Origin: Conchocele bisecta
Taxonomy: Eukaryota; Mollusca; Bivalvia; Lucinida; Thyasiridae
DNA: 64,000 nucleotides
Assembly: GCA_029237695.1 (NCBI GenBank)
Contig: CM055280.1
Coordinates: forward strand, 36,664,508-36,728,507
Direction: 5' to 3'
In this document: piece after piece, positions 53,884-63,800 of the stretch
Position numbering within the stretch: the stretch's first letter is position 1
Layout of the letters: every line of letters starts with the position of its first letter
The notes under the pieces: model-generated
What the model saw: only the letters and a program-made list of their open reading frames with translations
Databases searched by the model: none
What the model was told of the DNA's origin: nothing
Made by a program: the position numbers and the translations under genes

Positions 53884-54010
53884 GGCATTTTCAAATACCG
53901 GATTGATTTCTCTTGACATCTGTAAATCGGACAACGAAACTCGTGCTCCGCACTCGTTTCTTTATCGGATTTCCAGATGTCACGCGAAATAAATCCGGTA
54001 TTTCAAAATG
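53884..54010. repeat. Palindromic MITE with CCGGATTT arms
   Basis: CATTTTCAAATACCGGATTG at left and AATCCGGTATTTCAAAATG at right. Inner GACATCTGTAAATCGG and CCGATAAAGAAAC/CGGATTTCCAGATGTC arms also pair. GCTCCGCACTCG lies in the loop. Confidence 0.8.
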
Positions 54011-54039
54011 TTAGTTGAATAAACTCTATGTAATATATG

Positions 54040-54535
54040 TATGCCCCCTATTCGATAGCGAGGGGGATATTGCGTTGCTCTTGAGATTCCATACGTCCGT
54101 CCGTGTACATTTACATTGAAAGGTCGAAAAGTCATTCATGTAATATTTTCAATAATTCTTGAAGGATTGCTTTAATATTTGGATAATTAATTCATCTGAA
54201 CATGTGTAACGCACTCGCACCACCAATCTGACGACATTGACCTTTGTGACCTTCGAAATGGTGCTGAAACGCATAGCCATTTACTTACGTCGAAAATGTT
54301 GCAAGAGTTTCTCCATCATGTAATATCTATATTACTTGAAGGATTGCTTTAATATTTGGAAAGCTCATTCACCTGAACAAGACTGAGGCAATCAAACCAT
54401 CAGTGACATGACATTTGACCTTTGTGGCCTTCAAAATGGTGATGGAGCACTTACTAATAGACATTTTCTTACGTCAAAAAGTTGGTAAGACTTCCTCAAA
54501 TATCTTTGAAATTATGTTTCCAGACAATTGCCGGG
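54040..54535 (+). repeat. Hairpin, GTCCGTCC and tandem repeat of about 175 bp
   Basis: The hairpin TATGCCCCCTATTCGATAGC..GAGGGGGATA is followed by ACGTCCGTCCGTG and units with ACTTGAAGGATTGCTTTAAT near 54160 and 54337 and GACCTTTGTG(A/G)CCTTC near 54240 and 54416. Same plan as the elements at 44425, 57513 and 61959. Confidence 0.75.
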
Positions 54536-54544
54536 ACCGCCCAC

Positions 54545-54830
54545 AAGATCACGTGGTTACAACAACAACAACTACTACTGAAAATTCCAGAAGCGCATCC
54601 GATTCAAAGTACGTATTCTTTTATTTTGTCCTTATTAAGTAACGGATTTTTATGAAATATGGCGCATCAAACGCAACTTGTTAAGTTGCATTTTGGTGGT
54701 CTCTGTATTTTGGCCCAAACTTCTGTTGTCTTTGCGAAGAATCGAAAGCGACATACGTATGTGTCGAATTCCCGGGACCACCAAATGCAGCTCATGAAGA
54801 CGAGCTTTCTGATATGTTTTTTCTTGGTGC
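54545..54830. repeat. Copy of the 38178-38522 palindromic element
   Basis: GATCACGTGGTTACAACAAC, ATTCAAAGTACGTATTCTTT, TATGGCGCATC, TTTGGTGGTCTCTGTATTTT and GGGACCACCAAATGCAGCTC. The right end is truncated or diverged. Confidence 0.8.
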
Positions 54831-55064
54831 ATTCTATTGGACTAAAATATGTTTGCGTTTCATGAGGATTCGTTTCCAGACAATTACCAGCATTACCAGT
54901 ATGAATGTCACAGGACCTGGGCAGGTGGTAAATATATACTGAAAGGATAAAGAAACGCAGGGTAAACATTTCAGGTGATTTAAAGTGATGTGTTTGCTGT
55001 TATATACAATATTTTATATGAGCATTAAAAAAACATCAACACATTACCAAAATTGCATTAAGTT

Positions 55065-56394
55065 TTGACCGATAATTCATTAATCACAATTGACGGTACC
55101 CCCCAATTTCGCACAGTGAAATCTACTGTTTTGTCAGTATCTCGTATGACCTCCTCGCGCATCTGTCACAGCCCTGATTCTCTTGTGCATGGAATTCATC
55201 AGTGCATTTATCCTTCTTATTGGGATATTGTTCCACTCTTCCAACAATGCAGTCCTTACTTGGTCGAGATTAGAAGGGGTATTCCGACACCCCCTTATCC
55301 TCCTGTCAAGTTCGTCCCACAGATAATCCACGCCGGATGGCCTCCGATTCTGTGTGAGATTCTTTCGTACACGCAACTTTCGCTTTGGATGGGGTATACA
55401 AAATGCGAATAACTGAATACATGGTGGAAACAGCGATTTGAAGTGAGTATATTCACACACCTAATACCTTTATCGATTGCCGGAGACACAAGTCATACAT
55501 TTAATCGATGTTTATTTTGTTTGTGCGAGCCGGAAAAGAGAGGCTTCTTTCTATAATAGCCCTATTTATACTCACCTTGATATAGCATATGGTACTGTAC
55601 GAGACCAAGTGGGTGGGGTAATGGGATTTTTTTATAGGCATTTTTTTTGGTGTCATAGGTCCGAGTCTTCCACCTGTGCGTGAGATATCCCTCCCCAGAC
55701 CATAACCGAGCCACCACCAAACCTATCCCTCTCAAGAACGCAAGCGTCGGCGAAGCGTTCCCCACGACGTCGGTATACACGACGTCGACCGTCCGGACGA
55801 AAAAGAGTGAACCGGGACTCATCTGTGAAAAAGACTTGTCTCCATTGCCTCATTGAAAATCCTCTGGGAGCATGTGCCGCCAACCAAGCCATACGACGCG
55901 CGCGACGTGCACGAGTGAGAGGCAGACCAACGTAGGGACGACGTGACGTGCTCGCAGACCAACCTCGCGCAATCGATTTCTTACAGTTTTGTTTTGGGGT
56001 GAATGTGGCGATTATGATTGCCTACCGTGTTAATAGCGGTTTCAGTGGCAGTAACGTGGCGATTACGTAGGTGGGCGAGACAAATAGCCCTGTCTTGACG
56101 TCGCGACGTTACGCGCGGACGTCCCGATCTCGGTCGGTCGGCAACCCTTCCGGTCTCTCTCAGACGACGGACAAGACGTTCTATGGTGGAAACATTCGCA
56201 TCGAACTGCATAGAAACCTGCTGTTGCGTTTGACCTTGCATTAGCAATGCAATAGCCTGACCCCTCTGAACTTCCGTCAGACGTACGATGATTGTGAGAG
56301 CTATAAATTCAGTGTAAATAGCGGAAAACGGTGTGTATACATCAAGCGTATCAAGTGGTATGACAAAATGTTTTGACGAACTTATCATCATCAT
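55065..56394 (-). pseudogene. Tc1-like transposase, broken into three frames
   Basis: N-terminal part (about 56285-55985): LTEVQRGQAIALLMQGQTQQ and RLRETGRVADRPRSGRPRVT, a paired-like helix-turn-helix with linker. After a frame break near 55985 the middle part (55892-55680) shows QVFFTDESRF, with the first catalytic Asp, and SVMVWGGISH. The region that should carry the second Asp (about 55650-55400) is replaced or unrecognisable. The C-terminal tail returns at about 55340-55134 (LWDELDRRIRG, RRINALMNSMHKRIRAV, ARGGHTRY). Terminal repeats were not delimited. Inactive. Confidence 0.85.
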
Positions 56395-56399
56395 GCTGC

Positions 56400-56770
56400 A
56401 CGTGTTTTTGGCTTTTTATCACTGTATCTATGTGGTACGGTGCATTACACGGTTGAGTAACTTTAGGCACCGATTTAGGTGCACAGTGACCAAGATAGTC
56501 GCCTGACCGGTTTTTATAATTTTAGGCCAAGCATTTAAATAATTATTGCGTATAGTGTTACCATGCGTTTCTTTATTCTTTCAGTATACGTTAATATTTA
56601 ACTCATGTGTGCATGTACTATTGCAGAAAAGCTCATCGATAATAAAACAATTTTGTAAATAATGATAAATTAAATGTATTTTACGAGTCAATTTAATTCC
56701 GTGTTCGGCTACTATTCGACATGTTGTTGTTGATGTTCATACCTCCAGTAGGATATGATTCTCATGCATT
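56400..56770. other. Non-coding stretch, no gene seen
   Basis: No supported structure. May include the right end of the Tc1-like element. Confidence 0.4.
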
Positions 56771-56773
56771 ATC

Positions 56774-57507
56774 AAAACATGTTATTGTAGAGGAACATAG
56801 GAATTAAGAAAGAAGCAGCCTACATAATTTCAGCAGTCAGATGTACCAGTGTTAGTGGAGACAGAGACAGCAACCATGAAGCAGGTCAGTATAGAGAGGA
56901 TCTTACACACGTTATGATTTAATACATTTATTAAACAAGTTGACTGATTTCATAAGAACTTGTGGCCAAGTTTCTTATGAATTAGTCAATGAGCTAATAA
57001 TAAATAAATATCAACATAAATGTACGATTCTATTTATTACCTAAGTATAGCGTCATACATTGCAGCACCTAATGTGTTTTCTGTAGAGGTCTCATTTTCA
57101 TTTGACATGATTCGCATGTAGTGTCAAAACATGTTATTGTAGAGGAATACAGGAAATGAGAAAGAATATCGACAGCCTACAGAATGTCAGCAGGCAGATG
57201 CACCAGTGTCAGTGGGGACAGAGGTGGTTACCGAGTAACTATGAAGAAGGTCGGTATATAGAGAAGATCTTAGATGATGTTTTAATATACTTACTAAACA
57301 AGTTTACTGATTTCATTAGAAACGAGGCCTCGTTTCTCATGAAATCAGCGAACAAGTTGAGTAAATATAATTTTAAGTAAACATAAATGTAAATTATGTT
57401 TATTACGTAAGCATAGCATCATGCATTGAAGCTGTACTGAACACCTAATGTGTTTGCTGTAGTGGTCTCATTTTCATTTGGCATGATTCGCATGCAGTGT
57501 CAAAACA
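56774..57507 (+). repeat. Two-copy tandem duplication, units of 352 and 376 bp
   Basis: AAAACATGTTATTGTAGAGG starts both units (56774 and 57126), and AAAACATGTTTAGTATA follows at 57502. Each unit has GTCAGCAG(T/G)CAGATG(T/C)ACCAG, a TGATTTCAT palindromic core, TTTATTACNTAAG..ATAGC, CACCTAATGTGTTT and GTCTCATTTTCATTTG. The two differ by about 10-15% by eye. Confidence 0.85.
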
Positions 57508-57512
57508 TGTTT

Positions 57513-58018
57513 AGTATACCCCCCCCCCCCCACCCCGAGTTGTGGGGGGTATACTGGAGTCCGGTTGTCCGTCCGTGCGTCCGTGCGTCCGTGCGTCCGT
57601 GCGTCCGTAAACTTAACATCGGAGAAATATTGTTATAACTTCTATTTCCTTCATCTAAAATGCTTCATATTTCACACATGCATTCCTATAAGGCTCTACT
57701 AGCATGATGTGCCAAATCCACGACCGTCCAACCCCCGCTGATCCCAAGGTCAAGGTCAAATACTTAGTCTCTTTACAAAACTTAACATCACATAAATATG
57801 TTATAACTTCATCTAAAATTCTCAATATTTCATACATGCATTCCTCTAAGGCTCTACTATCATGCTGTGACAACCCCGCTGATCCCAAGGTCAAGATCAC
57901 ATACTTAGTCTCTTTACAAAACTTAACATCAGAAAAATCGGTTATAACTTCTATTTCCTTGCTCGGATCTGCCTCACATTCACGTTCGTGCCGCCCCCGC
58001 TAACAGAGTCAATGTCAC
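57513..58018 (+). repeat. Hairpin, GTCCGTGC microsatellite and tandem repeat, cut by gap
   Basis: The hairpin ATACCCCCC..GGGGGGTATA (57515-57554) is followed by GTCCGTCCGTGCGTCCGTGC. Then come units with AAACTTAACATC (about 57608, 57779, 57918), GCATTCCT(A/C)TAAGGCTCTACTA and GCTGATCCCAAGGTCAAG. It runs into the N run. Confidence 0.85.
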
Positions 58019-58518
58019 NNNNNNNNNNNNNNNNNNNNNNNNNNNNNNNNNNNNNNNNNNNNNNNNNNNNNNNNNNNNNNNNNNNNNNNNNNNNNNNNNN
58101 NNNNNNNNNNNNNNNNNNNNNNNNNNNNNNNNNNNNNNNNNNNNNNNNNNNNNNNNNNNNNNNNNNNNNNNNNNNNNNNNNNNNNNNNNNNNNNNNNNNN
58201 NNNNNNNNNNNNNNNNNNNNNNNNNNNNNNNNNNNNNNNNNNNNNNNNNNNNNNNNNNNNNNNNNNNNNNNNNNNNNNNNNNNNNNNNNNNNNNNNNNNN
58301 NNNNNNNNNNNNNNNNNNNNNNNNNNNNNNNNNNNNNNNNNNNNNNNNNNNNNNNNNNNNNNNNNNNNNNNNNNNNNNNNNNNNNNNNNNNNNNNNNNNN
58401 NNNNNNNNNNNNNNNNNNNNNNNNNNNNNNNNNNNNNNNNNNNNNNNNNNNNNNNNNNNNNNNNNNNNNNNNNNNNNNNNNNNNNNNNNNNNNNNNNNNN
58501 NNNNNNNNNNNNNNNNNN
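58019..58518. other. Assembly gap, 500 N
   Basis: Exactly 500 unknown bases, a conventional placeholder length. The true distance is unknown. Reading frames across it are meaningless. It truncates the minus-strand gene on its right and the tandem repeat on its left. Confidence 0.99.
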
Positions 58519-59018
58519 TTGTAATTATCGCAGGCGTAAATTTTAGATAGGTTTTTAAGGTTTTTTATTAGAAATGCGTGATTATTAAACAGTCCTATTG
58601 TCATTGGTTTATTACCTATTGCCTTATAGTGCGCTGGTACCTTTTTCAACCACCATACGTTACTTTCGGTGGGTTGATATACTTCTATACCGATTTTAAA
58701 AAACTCTTCAACCTTTTTCAGATCTGAAAAAGGAATTGGTGAAACCACATTACATGTACTACCAAAATATTGCTTACTAAGTTCTTTCGCCTTTTCTGTA
58801 CATCTGTCGGATCTTTTATCTGTCATATGCATAGCTAGACACCTGAACAGACAAAGGTCGTCATTATACTTATCTAAAGAATACATACCTTTTTTATTCT
58901 TCAGCCATTCTGGAAGTTCTCCTCCTGCTGCTTCTTTGGATTGTAGTCCCAAATCTTTTCCCCTACTACCCTGTATTAGCTTTACAAAAACCTCTACCCA
59001 TCTTACAAACTTCCACAT
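58519..59018 (-). pseudogene. Polinton-like DNA polymerase N-terminal region, cut by gap
   Basis: The minus-strand frame has DDLCLFRCLAMH, then a helical segment, PFSDLKKVEEFFKIGIEVY, a KPMTIGLFNNHAFLIKNL block and SKIYACDNY just before the gap. This order (an OTU-like CLFR box, a segment of the form L..(V/L)E..F.(I/V).(I/V).VY, a strand with H..(F/L)I, then Y.C) is what I know from the N-terminal region of Polinton/Maverick family-B DNA polymerases. The polymerase core would lie beyond the gap, so identity rests on the N-terminal part. Upstream the frame is joined to 59010-59713 only through a shift near 59000. By family this is a relic of a virus-like transposon. Confidence 0.5.
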
Positions 59019-59713
59019 TTGTATTCGGTCTGTCTATTTTATCGGACATTATTCGTGTTTGCTCCTTATCTGACAGCCATTTTTTAACGGTTTTCATTGA
59101 TGATAGTGGTTCGCTACCACCGAGATTTTTGTGCATTATTATAGTTACAGGTTTTCCATTTTTAATTTCCTCCATATGTTCTAGCTTGTAAGAATATGAA
59201 TATCTCAAATAAAAATTGTTTGTTAGATACGGAGCGAGTTTCTCGGACATGCGTTCAGACTCGTTAATGTTAATGTTTTCACGAAAGGATAATGTAACTA
59301 CCCGTCTTCCATTTTCTACCTTTTCCAATGTTTCATCGTGAGCCCCCAATATTTCTTCACCTTTTTCCACTATCGCGCGAACTATAGATCTTTTCTTATT
59401 ATTTTGTATTGGGCCACCTGTGTGTCTAATTTGAGACAAATTATTTGTGCTTGAAGGTTTTATTACACTAGCCCTTAACTCCGCAATACTTTCTTTTTGA
59501 ATTCTGTTACCAACTTCCTCCGCTAGTGAGAGGTCTTTAAATGCCCCTCTTTTATAGGCGCGGGTAAACCGCTTCATAAACGCCTCATTCTTTGTGGCAT
59601 TTTTATCAGCTTTGTCAACCCCTAACTCTCAACCGTGTACTAATAAGTAATCCAAGAGATTCGGCTTCTCTTCTCAAACTTTCTATTTCTGCTCTAGTTT
59701 CTGGCGTTATCAT
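58966..59713 (-). pseudogene. Upstream part of the same virus-like gene, frameshifted
   Basis: An ATG at 59713 starts a frame (MITPETRAEIESLRREAESL) that breaks near 59635. The 203-codon frame from 59577 continues (AYKRGAFKDLSLAEEVGNRI, VTLSFRENININESERMSEK, KTVKKWLSDKEQTRIMSDK). It overlaps the next frame near 58966-59018, where a second shift joins the CLFR-box region. No domain is recognised in this part. Because the three frames follow each other without gaps, I infer one decayed gene. Confidence 0.5.
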
Positions 59714-59758
59714 ATTTTCTGTATATACTTTTGTATATATACTTTTGTATAACATATA

Positions 59759-59831
59759 AAATTTATCTGTTCAATTGGACGTCAAAAATTTACATAATGT
59801 TTTTTTCACGTCCAATTGAACAGATAAATTT
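59759..59831. promoter_or_regulatory. Perfect inverted repeat between divergent genes
   Basis: AAATTTATCTGTTCAATTGG (+ACGT) and its exact inverse, 24 bp arms around a 25 bp AT-rich loop. Homology extends outward through TATAAC..TATA. It lies 45 bp before the minus-strand ATG (59713) and 21 bp before the plus-strand ATG (59853), with TATATAC motifs on both sides. A shared bidirectional promoter is likely by position. A terminal repeat or replication hairpin is an alternative. Confidence 0.6.
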
Positions 59832-59852
59832 CATAGGTTATATACATATATA

Positions 59853-60050
59853 ATGGAGTGTGTGACTTGTTGTAAGACGTTTACGTGTAAAGACTATCTA
59901 CGAAGGCATCTAGCGAGACGTAGAAAGTTTCCTTGTGTCCCCCCACAATTTCAATGCCCCAGATGCCCTTGTAAATTCGTTAGTGCCCAAACTCTTTGTA
60001 GACATAAGCAACTACGCTGTCAGGTGCTAAAGGTGAACGTGGTAGACTAG
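59853..60050 (+). CDS. Small two-zinc-finger protein, virus-like
   Basis: 65 residues: a first finger CVTCCKTFTCKDYLRRHLAR ending in a PC pair, and a second CPRCPCKFVSAQTLCRHK. The CxxC...F...L..H pattern followed by RK/PC resembles short zinc-finger proteins of Polintons and large DNA viruses. After the stop, another frame (about 60055-60150) reads RIIADLRNKLAISEEKNEEY, a coiled-coil-like tail, so the original protein was probably longer and is frameshifted here. Divergent to the polymerase-like gene. Confidence 0.55.
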   Translation: MECVTCCKTFTCKDYLRRHLARRRKFPCVPPQFQCPRCPCKFVSAQTLCRHKQLRCQVLKVNVVD

Positions 60051-60159
60051 AGCTGGTAGAATTATTGCTGATCTGCGAAATAAATTAGCTATATCGGAGG
60101 AGAAAAATGAGGAATATAAACTATTGTACTTACATGAATGATTTCGACTTTTTTCAAAA

Positions 60160-60495
60160 TATAATTGGGACTCCCTCTTTTCAAAATTATGTTCTCCAAA
60201 AATTCATAAATTTGCTGTCGGGAGACCCAATTTTCCACGTTAACCAATTTTTTGATTTTCGGGGGTGGTGGGGGTATTATAGAGGGTTATAAATGATATC
60301 ACGGTAGGTTGTATCATGTTGACTCCCTTACTACTACTAGTGTATCACCCAGATATGTATATATTGTATACAGTAAAACATGTATAGATTTATTATTGTG
60401 CATGCTTCAAGTTGTCCTAGTTTCAATGTCAGACAGGTAATTTACAGGTGGAGTCACACACTGAAATGTACATGCTCAATAATGCTTGGGTATAA
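60160..60495. other. Uncertain stretch after zinc-finger gene
   Basis: A 61-codon frame (60107-60292) is rich in aromatic residues but shows no domain. I cannot tell whether it belongs to the virus-like remnant. Confidence 0.35.
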
Positions 60496-60496
60496 G

Positions 60497-60735
60497 TATA
60501 CCAGCCTGACATGGCGTTGTTTACATGCTTTGTTTATATATAAACATTGGTGTATAAATAAACATGGAATTCCTGTAGGTATTTCCCTGTTTATTATGGC
60601 GCGTCGCTATAGTCATGATCGATATATTGCGATTGACAAAACAGTTTCTCATACTGGAGCAGTGGGTAAACTGGCGGCCAACGGTGACACTTGATTTTAA
60701 TTTTGCACTGCATGCGTTCGATCCTCACTTTGGCC

Positions 60736-60771
<36 letters not shown>

Positions 60772-61346
60772 ATTTTTTTTTAAATATTGTTGTTGTGTTT
60801 TCTTTTTCTTTTTAATGCATCTTTATTACATGTAACAACAATTGACATGGTAATTATGAACCACATGCATCCACGTTTATTTATTTATTTGTTTATTATC
60901 TGAAGTGAGAAGTTTATTTTTCGACATGGAGTTCTCCGTAAATTTGCATTTGTAGTGAGTCGAGGTGGACTTTCACAATAACACACGAATGTACAGAATG
61001 CATTTCACAATGATTAGGTTCAAAGTGAAGTGTTTTATAATGTTGTGTAAAAGTAAATGCACGATGTTTCGGGATGTGTGCGTTACCTCTGGTGCCAAAA
61101 TAGTAAAAGCGAGAGAAAAATGTATGCCTTTGGCAGGATTCGAACTCACGACCGTCCGATTACCAAACAGCAGATCTACCCACTAGAGCACTAAACGATG
61201 TTACTATTATCAGCAATTATATCGAATGTTAATGCGTTTGCGCTGGTATACAAATACCATGTAAACAACATATGGCCCAAACTATTTAAAAATAGCACGT
61301 GTTTACAATAATATTTACAATAATAACGCGCCAGCTCAAAGCGGTA
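60497..61346. repeat. Dispersed repeat, copy 2 (first at 44169-45913)
   Basis: Uninterrupted copy: GTATACCAGCCTGACATGGC to CGCCAGCTCAAAGCGGTA, with a long (TA)n run at 60740-60768 where copy 1 has the hairpin-microsatellite insert. It contains the minus-strand tRNA-like module at 61132-61196. The reading frames match those of copy 1 only as repeat shadows. Confidence 0.85.
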
Positions 61347-61525
61347 GAGGTGTAGCAAAACACCAAGACAAATTGGATTTTCTAAGCTATATTTAAGGAC
61401 GTGCAGATGAGATGGTCATAATAGCATTTCAACTCACTGCACACTTTTAACTCAACTTGACAGCACGATCTATAGACCGTTTTCCTTTCCCCATCCGATA
61501 AGCCATTTTTGGACCGAACAGTTTC

Positions 61526-61958
61526 GGGTCATGAATTAACTCCCCCTTTTCCACTTAGAATTTTGCCTTGTAACTTGTAATTTTTTTAAACCGTAATAGC
61601 TAAATACCGGGGTCCTGGATTATCTCCCCCTTTTCGACTTTTCCAAGTTTGGCTTGCAAATCGTAATACCTTTAAATCGTACTAACTACACACCTGAAAC
61701 TTGGTATGTAGCTTGCTTATGATGATGTGATGTGCAAAATTTATTTTGATTTTTTATTTGACCCCGGGTCATGGATTATCTCCCCCTTATGATTATCGAC
61801 TGAATTTTCCAATTTTGACTTGTAAGTCGTAAATTTTTTAAATTGTACTAGCTACACACCTGAAACTTGGTATGCAGCTTCCTTATGATGAGTAGATACG
61901 CAAAGTTTATTTCAATGTTTGATATGTCCCCCGGGTCATGAATTATCTCCCCCTTTTT
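61526..61958 (+). repeat. Satellite, about 165 bp monomer, left block
   Basis: GGGTCATGGATTATCTCCCC landmarks at about 61526, 61611, 61766 and 61933, with CTTGTAAGTCGTAAA and ACACCTGAAACTTGGTATG between. The block is interrupted by the element at 61959. Confidence 0.85.
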
Positions 61959-63800
61959 AGCTCACCTGAGCGAAGCTCATGTGAGCTATTGTTACCGTAA
62001 TGTGTCCGTCGTCCGTCGTCGTCCGTCGTCGTCCGTGAACATTTTCAAAAGTCTTCTCCTCGGTAACCATTGGGCCTATAGTCACCAAACTTCATAATCA
62101 TGGTCCTTAGGTAGGGGGATTACAAAATTGTTAATATGACGTCATTGCGTAATCCACGATGGCCGCCGTCTAAAAATAGCACAAATTCTTCAAAAATCTT
62201 CTTCTCAAGAACCGCCAACCAGATTTCGACAAAACTTGGTAGGAATGATCGATGTACAATGCTCTTTCAACGTTGTTAAAACGGTGACCCTGGGGTCAAA
62301 ACTGGGCGTGGCCCGTGGGGTAAACTTTGGGTCAAATTTTATTTTTGACCGAATATGGTCAAGTCATATATCGAATTGAAGGTATCAAAGAGGCAATCAC
62401 TCTGGTGCATTTTTTGTCGAAATCTGATGGTTATGTCATCCAAGATGGCCGCCGAAAGGTCAAAAGATCGTTCTTTTATTAGAGATTTCAAAATTCTTCT
62501 TCACATGAATCGCTTGGCCTATGGTAGCCAAACTTCACAGTTACGGTCCATGGGTGAAGCTTTTTCATATTTGTTAAAATGGAGGTCATCGCTAATCTAA
62601 GATGGCCGCCGTCTAAAAATAGCATAACTTCTTAAAAAATCTTCTTCTCATGAACCGCTAGCCGGATTTCGACGAAACTTGGTAGAAATGATCGATGTAC
62701 AATGCTCTTTCAAAGTTGTTAAAATGGTGATCCCGGGGTCAAAAATGGTCGTGGCCCGTGGGGTCAAATTGGATCAAATTTTATTTTTGACTGAATATGG
62801 TCAAGTCATATATCCAATTGAAGGGATCAAAGAGGCGATCACTCTGGTGTATTTTTTGCCGAAATCTGATGGTTATGTCATCCAAGATGGCCGCCGAAAG
62901 GTCAAAAGGTCGTTCTTTTATTAGAGATTTCAAAATTCTTCTTCACATGAATCGCTTGGCCCATGGTAACCAAACTTAAAAGTTATGGTCCATGGGTGAA
63001 GCCTTTTCAGATTTGTTAAAATGGAGGTCATCCCTAATCCAAGATGGCCGCCGTCTAAAAATAGCATAACTTCTTAAAAAATCTTCTTCTCATGAACCGC
63101 CAGCCGGATTTCGACGAAACTTGGTAGGAATGATCAATGTACAATGCTCTTTCAAAGTTGTTAAAATGGTGATCCCGGGGTCAAAAACGGGCGTGGCCCG
63201 TGGGGTCAAATTGGGTCAAATTTTATTTTTGACTGAATATGGTCAAGTCATATATCGAATTGAAGGTATCAAAGAGGCGATCACTCTGGTGCATTTTTTG
63301 TCGGAATTTGATGGTTATGTCATCCAAGATGGCCGCCGAAAGGTCAAAAGATCGTTCTTTTATTAGAGATTTCAAAATTCTTCTTCACATGAACCGCTTG
63401 GCCCATGGTAGCCAAACTTAAAAGTTATGGTCCATGGGTGAAGCCTTTCCAGATTTGTTAAAATGGAGGTCATGGCTAATCCAAGATGGCCGCCGTCTAA
63501 AAATAGCATAAATTCTTAAAAAATCTTCTTCTCATGAACCGTCAGCCGGATTTCGACGAAACTTGGTAGGAATGATCAATGTACAATGCTCTTTCAAAGT
63601 TGTTAAAATGGTGACCTCGGGGTCAAAAATGTGCGTGGCACGTGGGGTCAAATTGGGGTCAAATTTTATTTGTGACCGAATATGCTCGTGTCATATATCA
63701 AATTGAAGGTATCGATGAGGGGATTGCTCTGGCGCAATATTTGTCGGAATCGGATGATTATGTCATCCATGATGGCCGCTAAAAGGTCCATTTATTTGAG
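61959..63800 (+). mobile_element. Hairpin, GTCC-microsatellite element with 442 bp tandem repeats
   Basis: The hairpin AGCTCACCTGAGCGAAGCTC..GTGAGCT (61959-61987) is followed by GTCCGTCGTCCGTCGTCG. Four tandem units then follow with GATGGCCGCCGTCTAAAAAT at about 62159, 62602, 63044 and 63485 (periods 441-443). Each unit contains GATTTCGACGAAACTTGGTA, GGGGTCAAA..GGCGTGGCCCGTGGGGT and a second GATGGCCGCC. Frames of 60-81 codons repeat with the unit and are not genes. The right end is not sharply defined. Confidence 0.85.

Noticed and set aside
57951..59018. 355-codon minus-strand frame and 178-codon plus-strand frame across the N run
   Set aside because: Half or more of each consists of unknown residues. 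Only the part right of 58518 on the minus strand carries sequence information.
62355..63421. Repeated 60-81 codon frames (MVKSYIELKVSKR-type)
   Set aside because: They recur with the 442 bp tandem unit in overlapping frames and have no domain, so they are repeat shadows.
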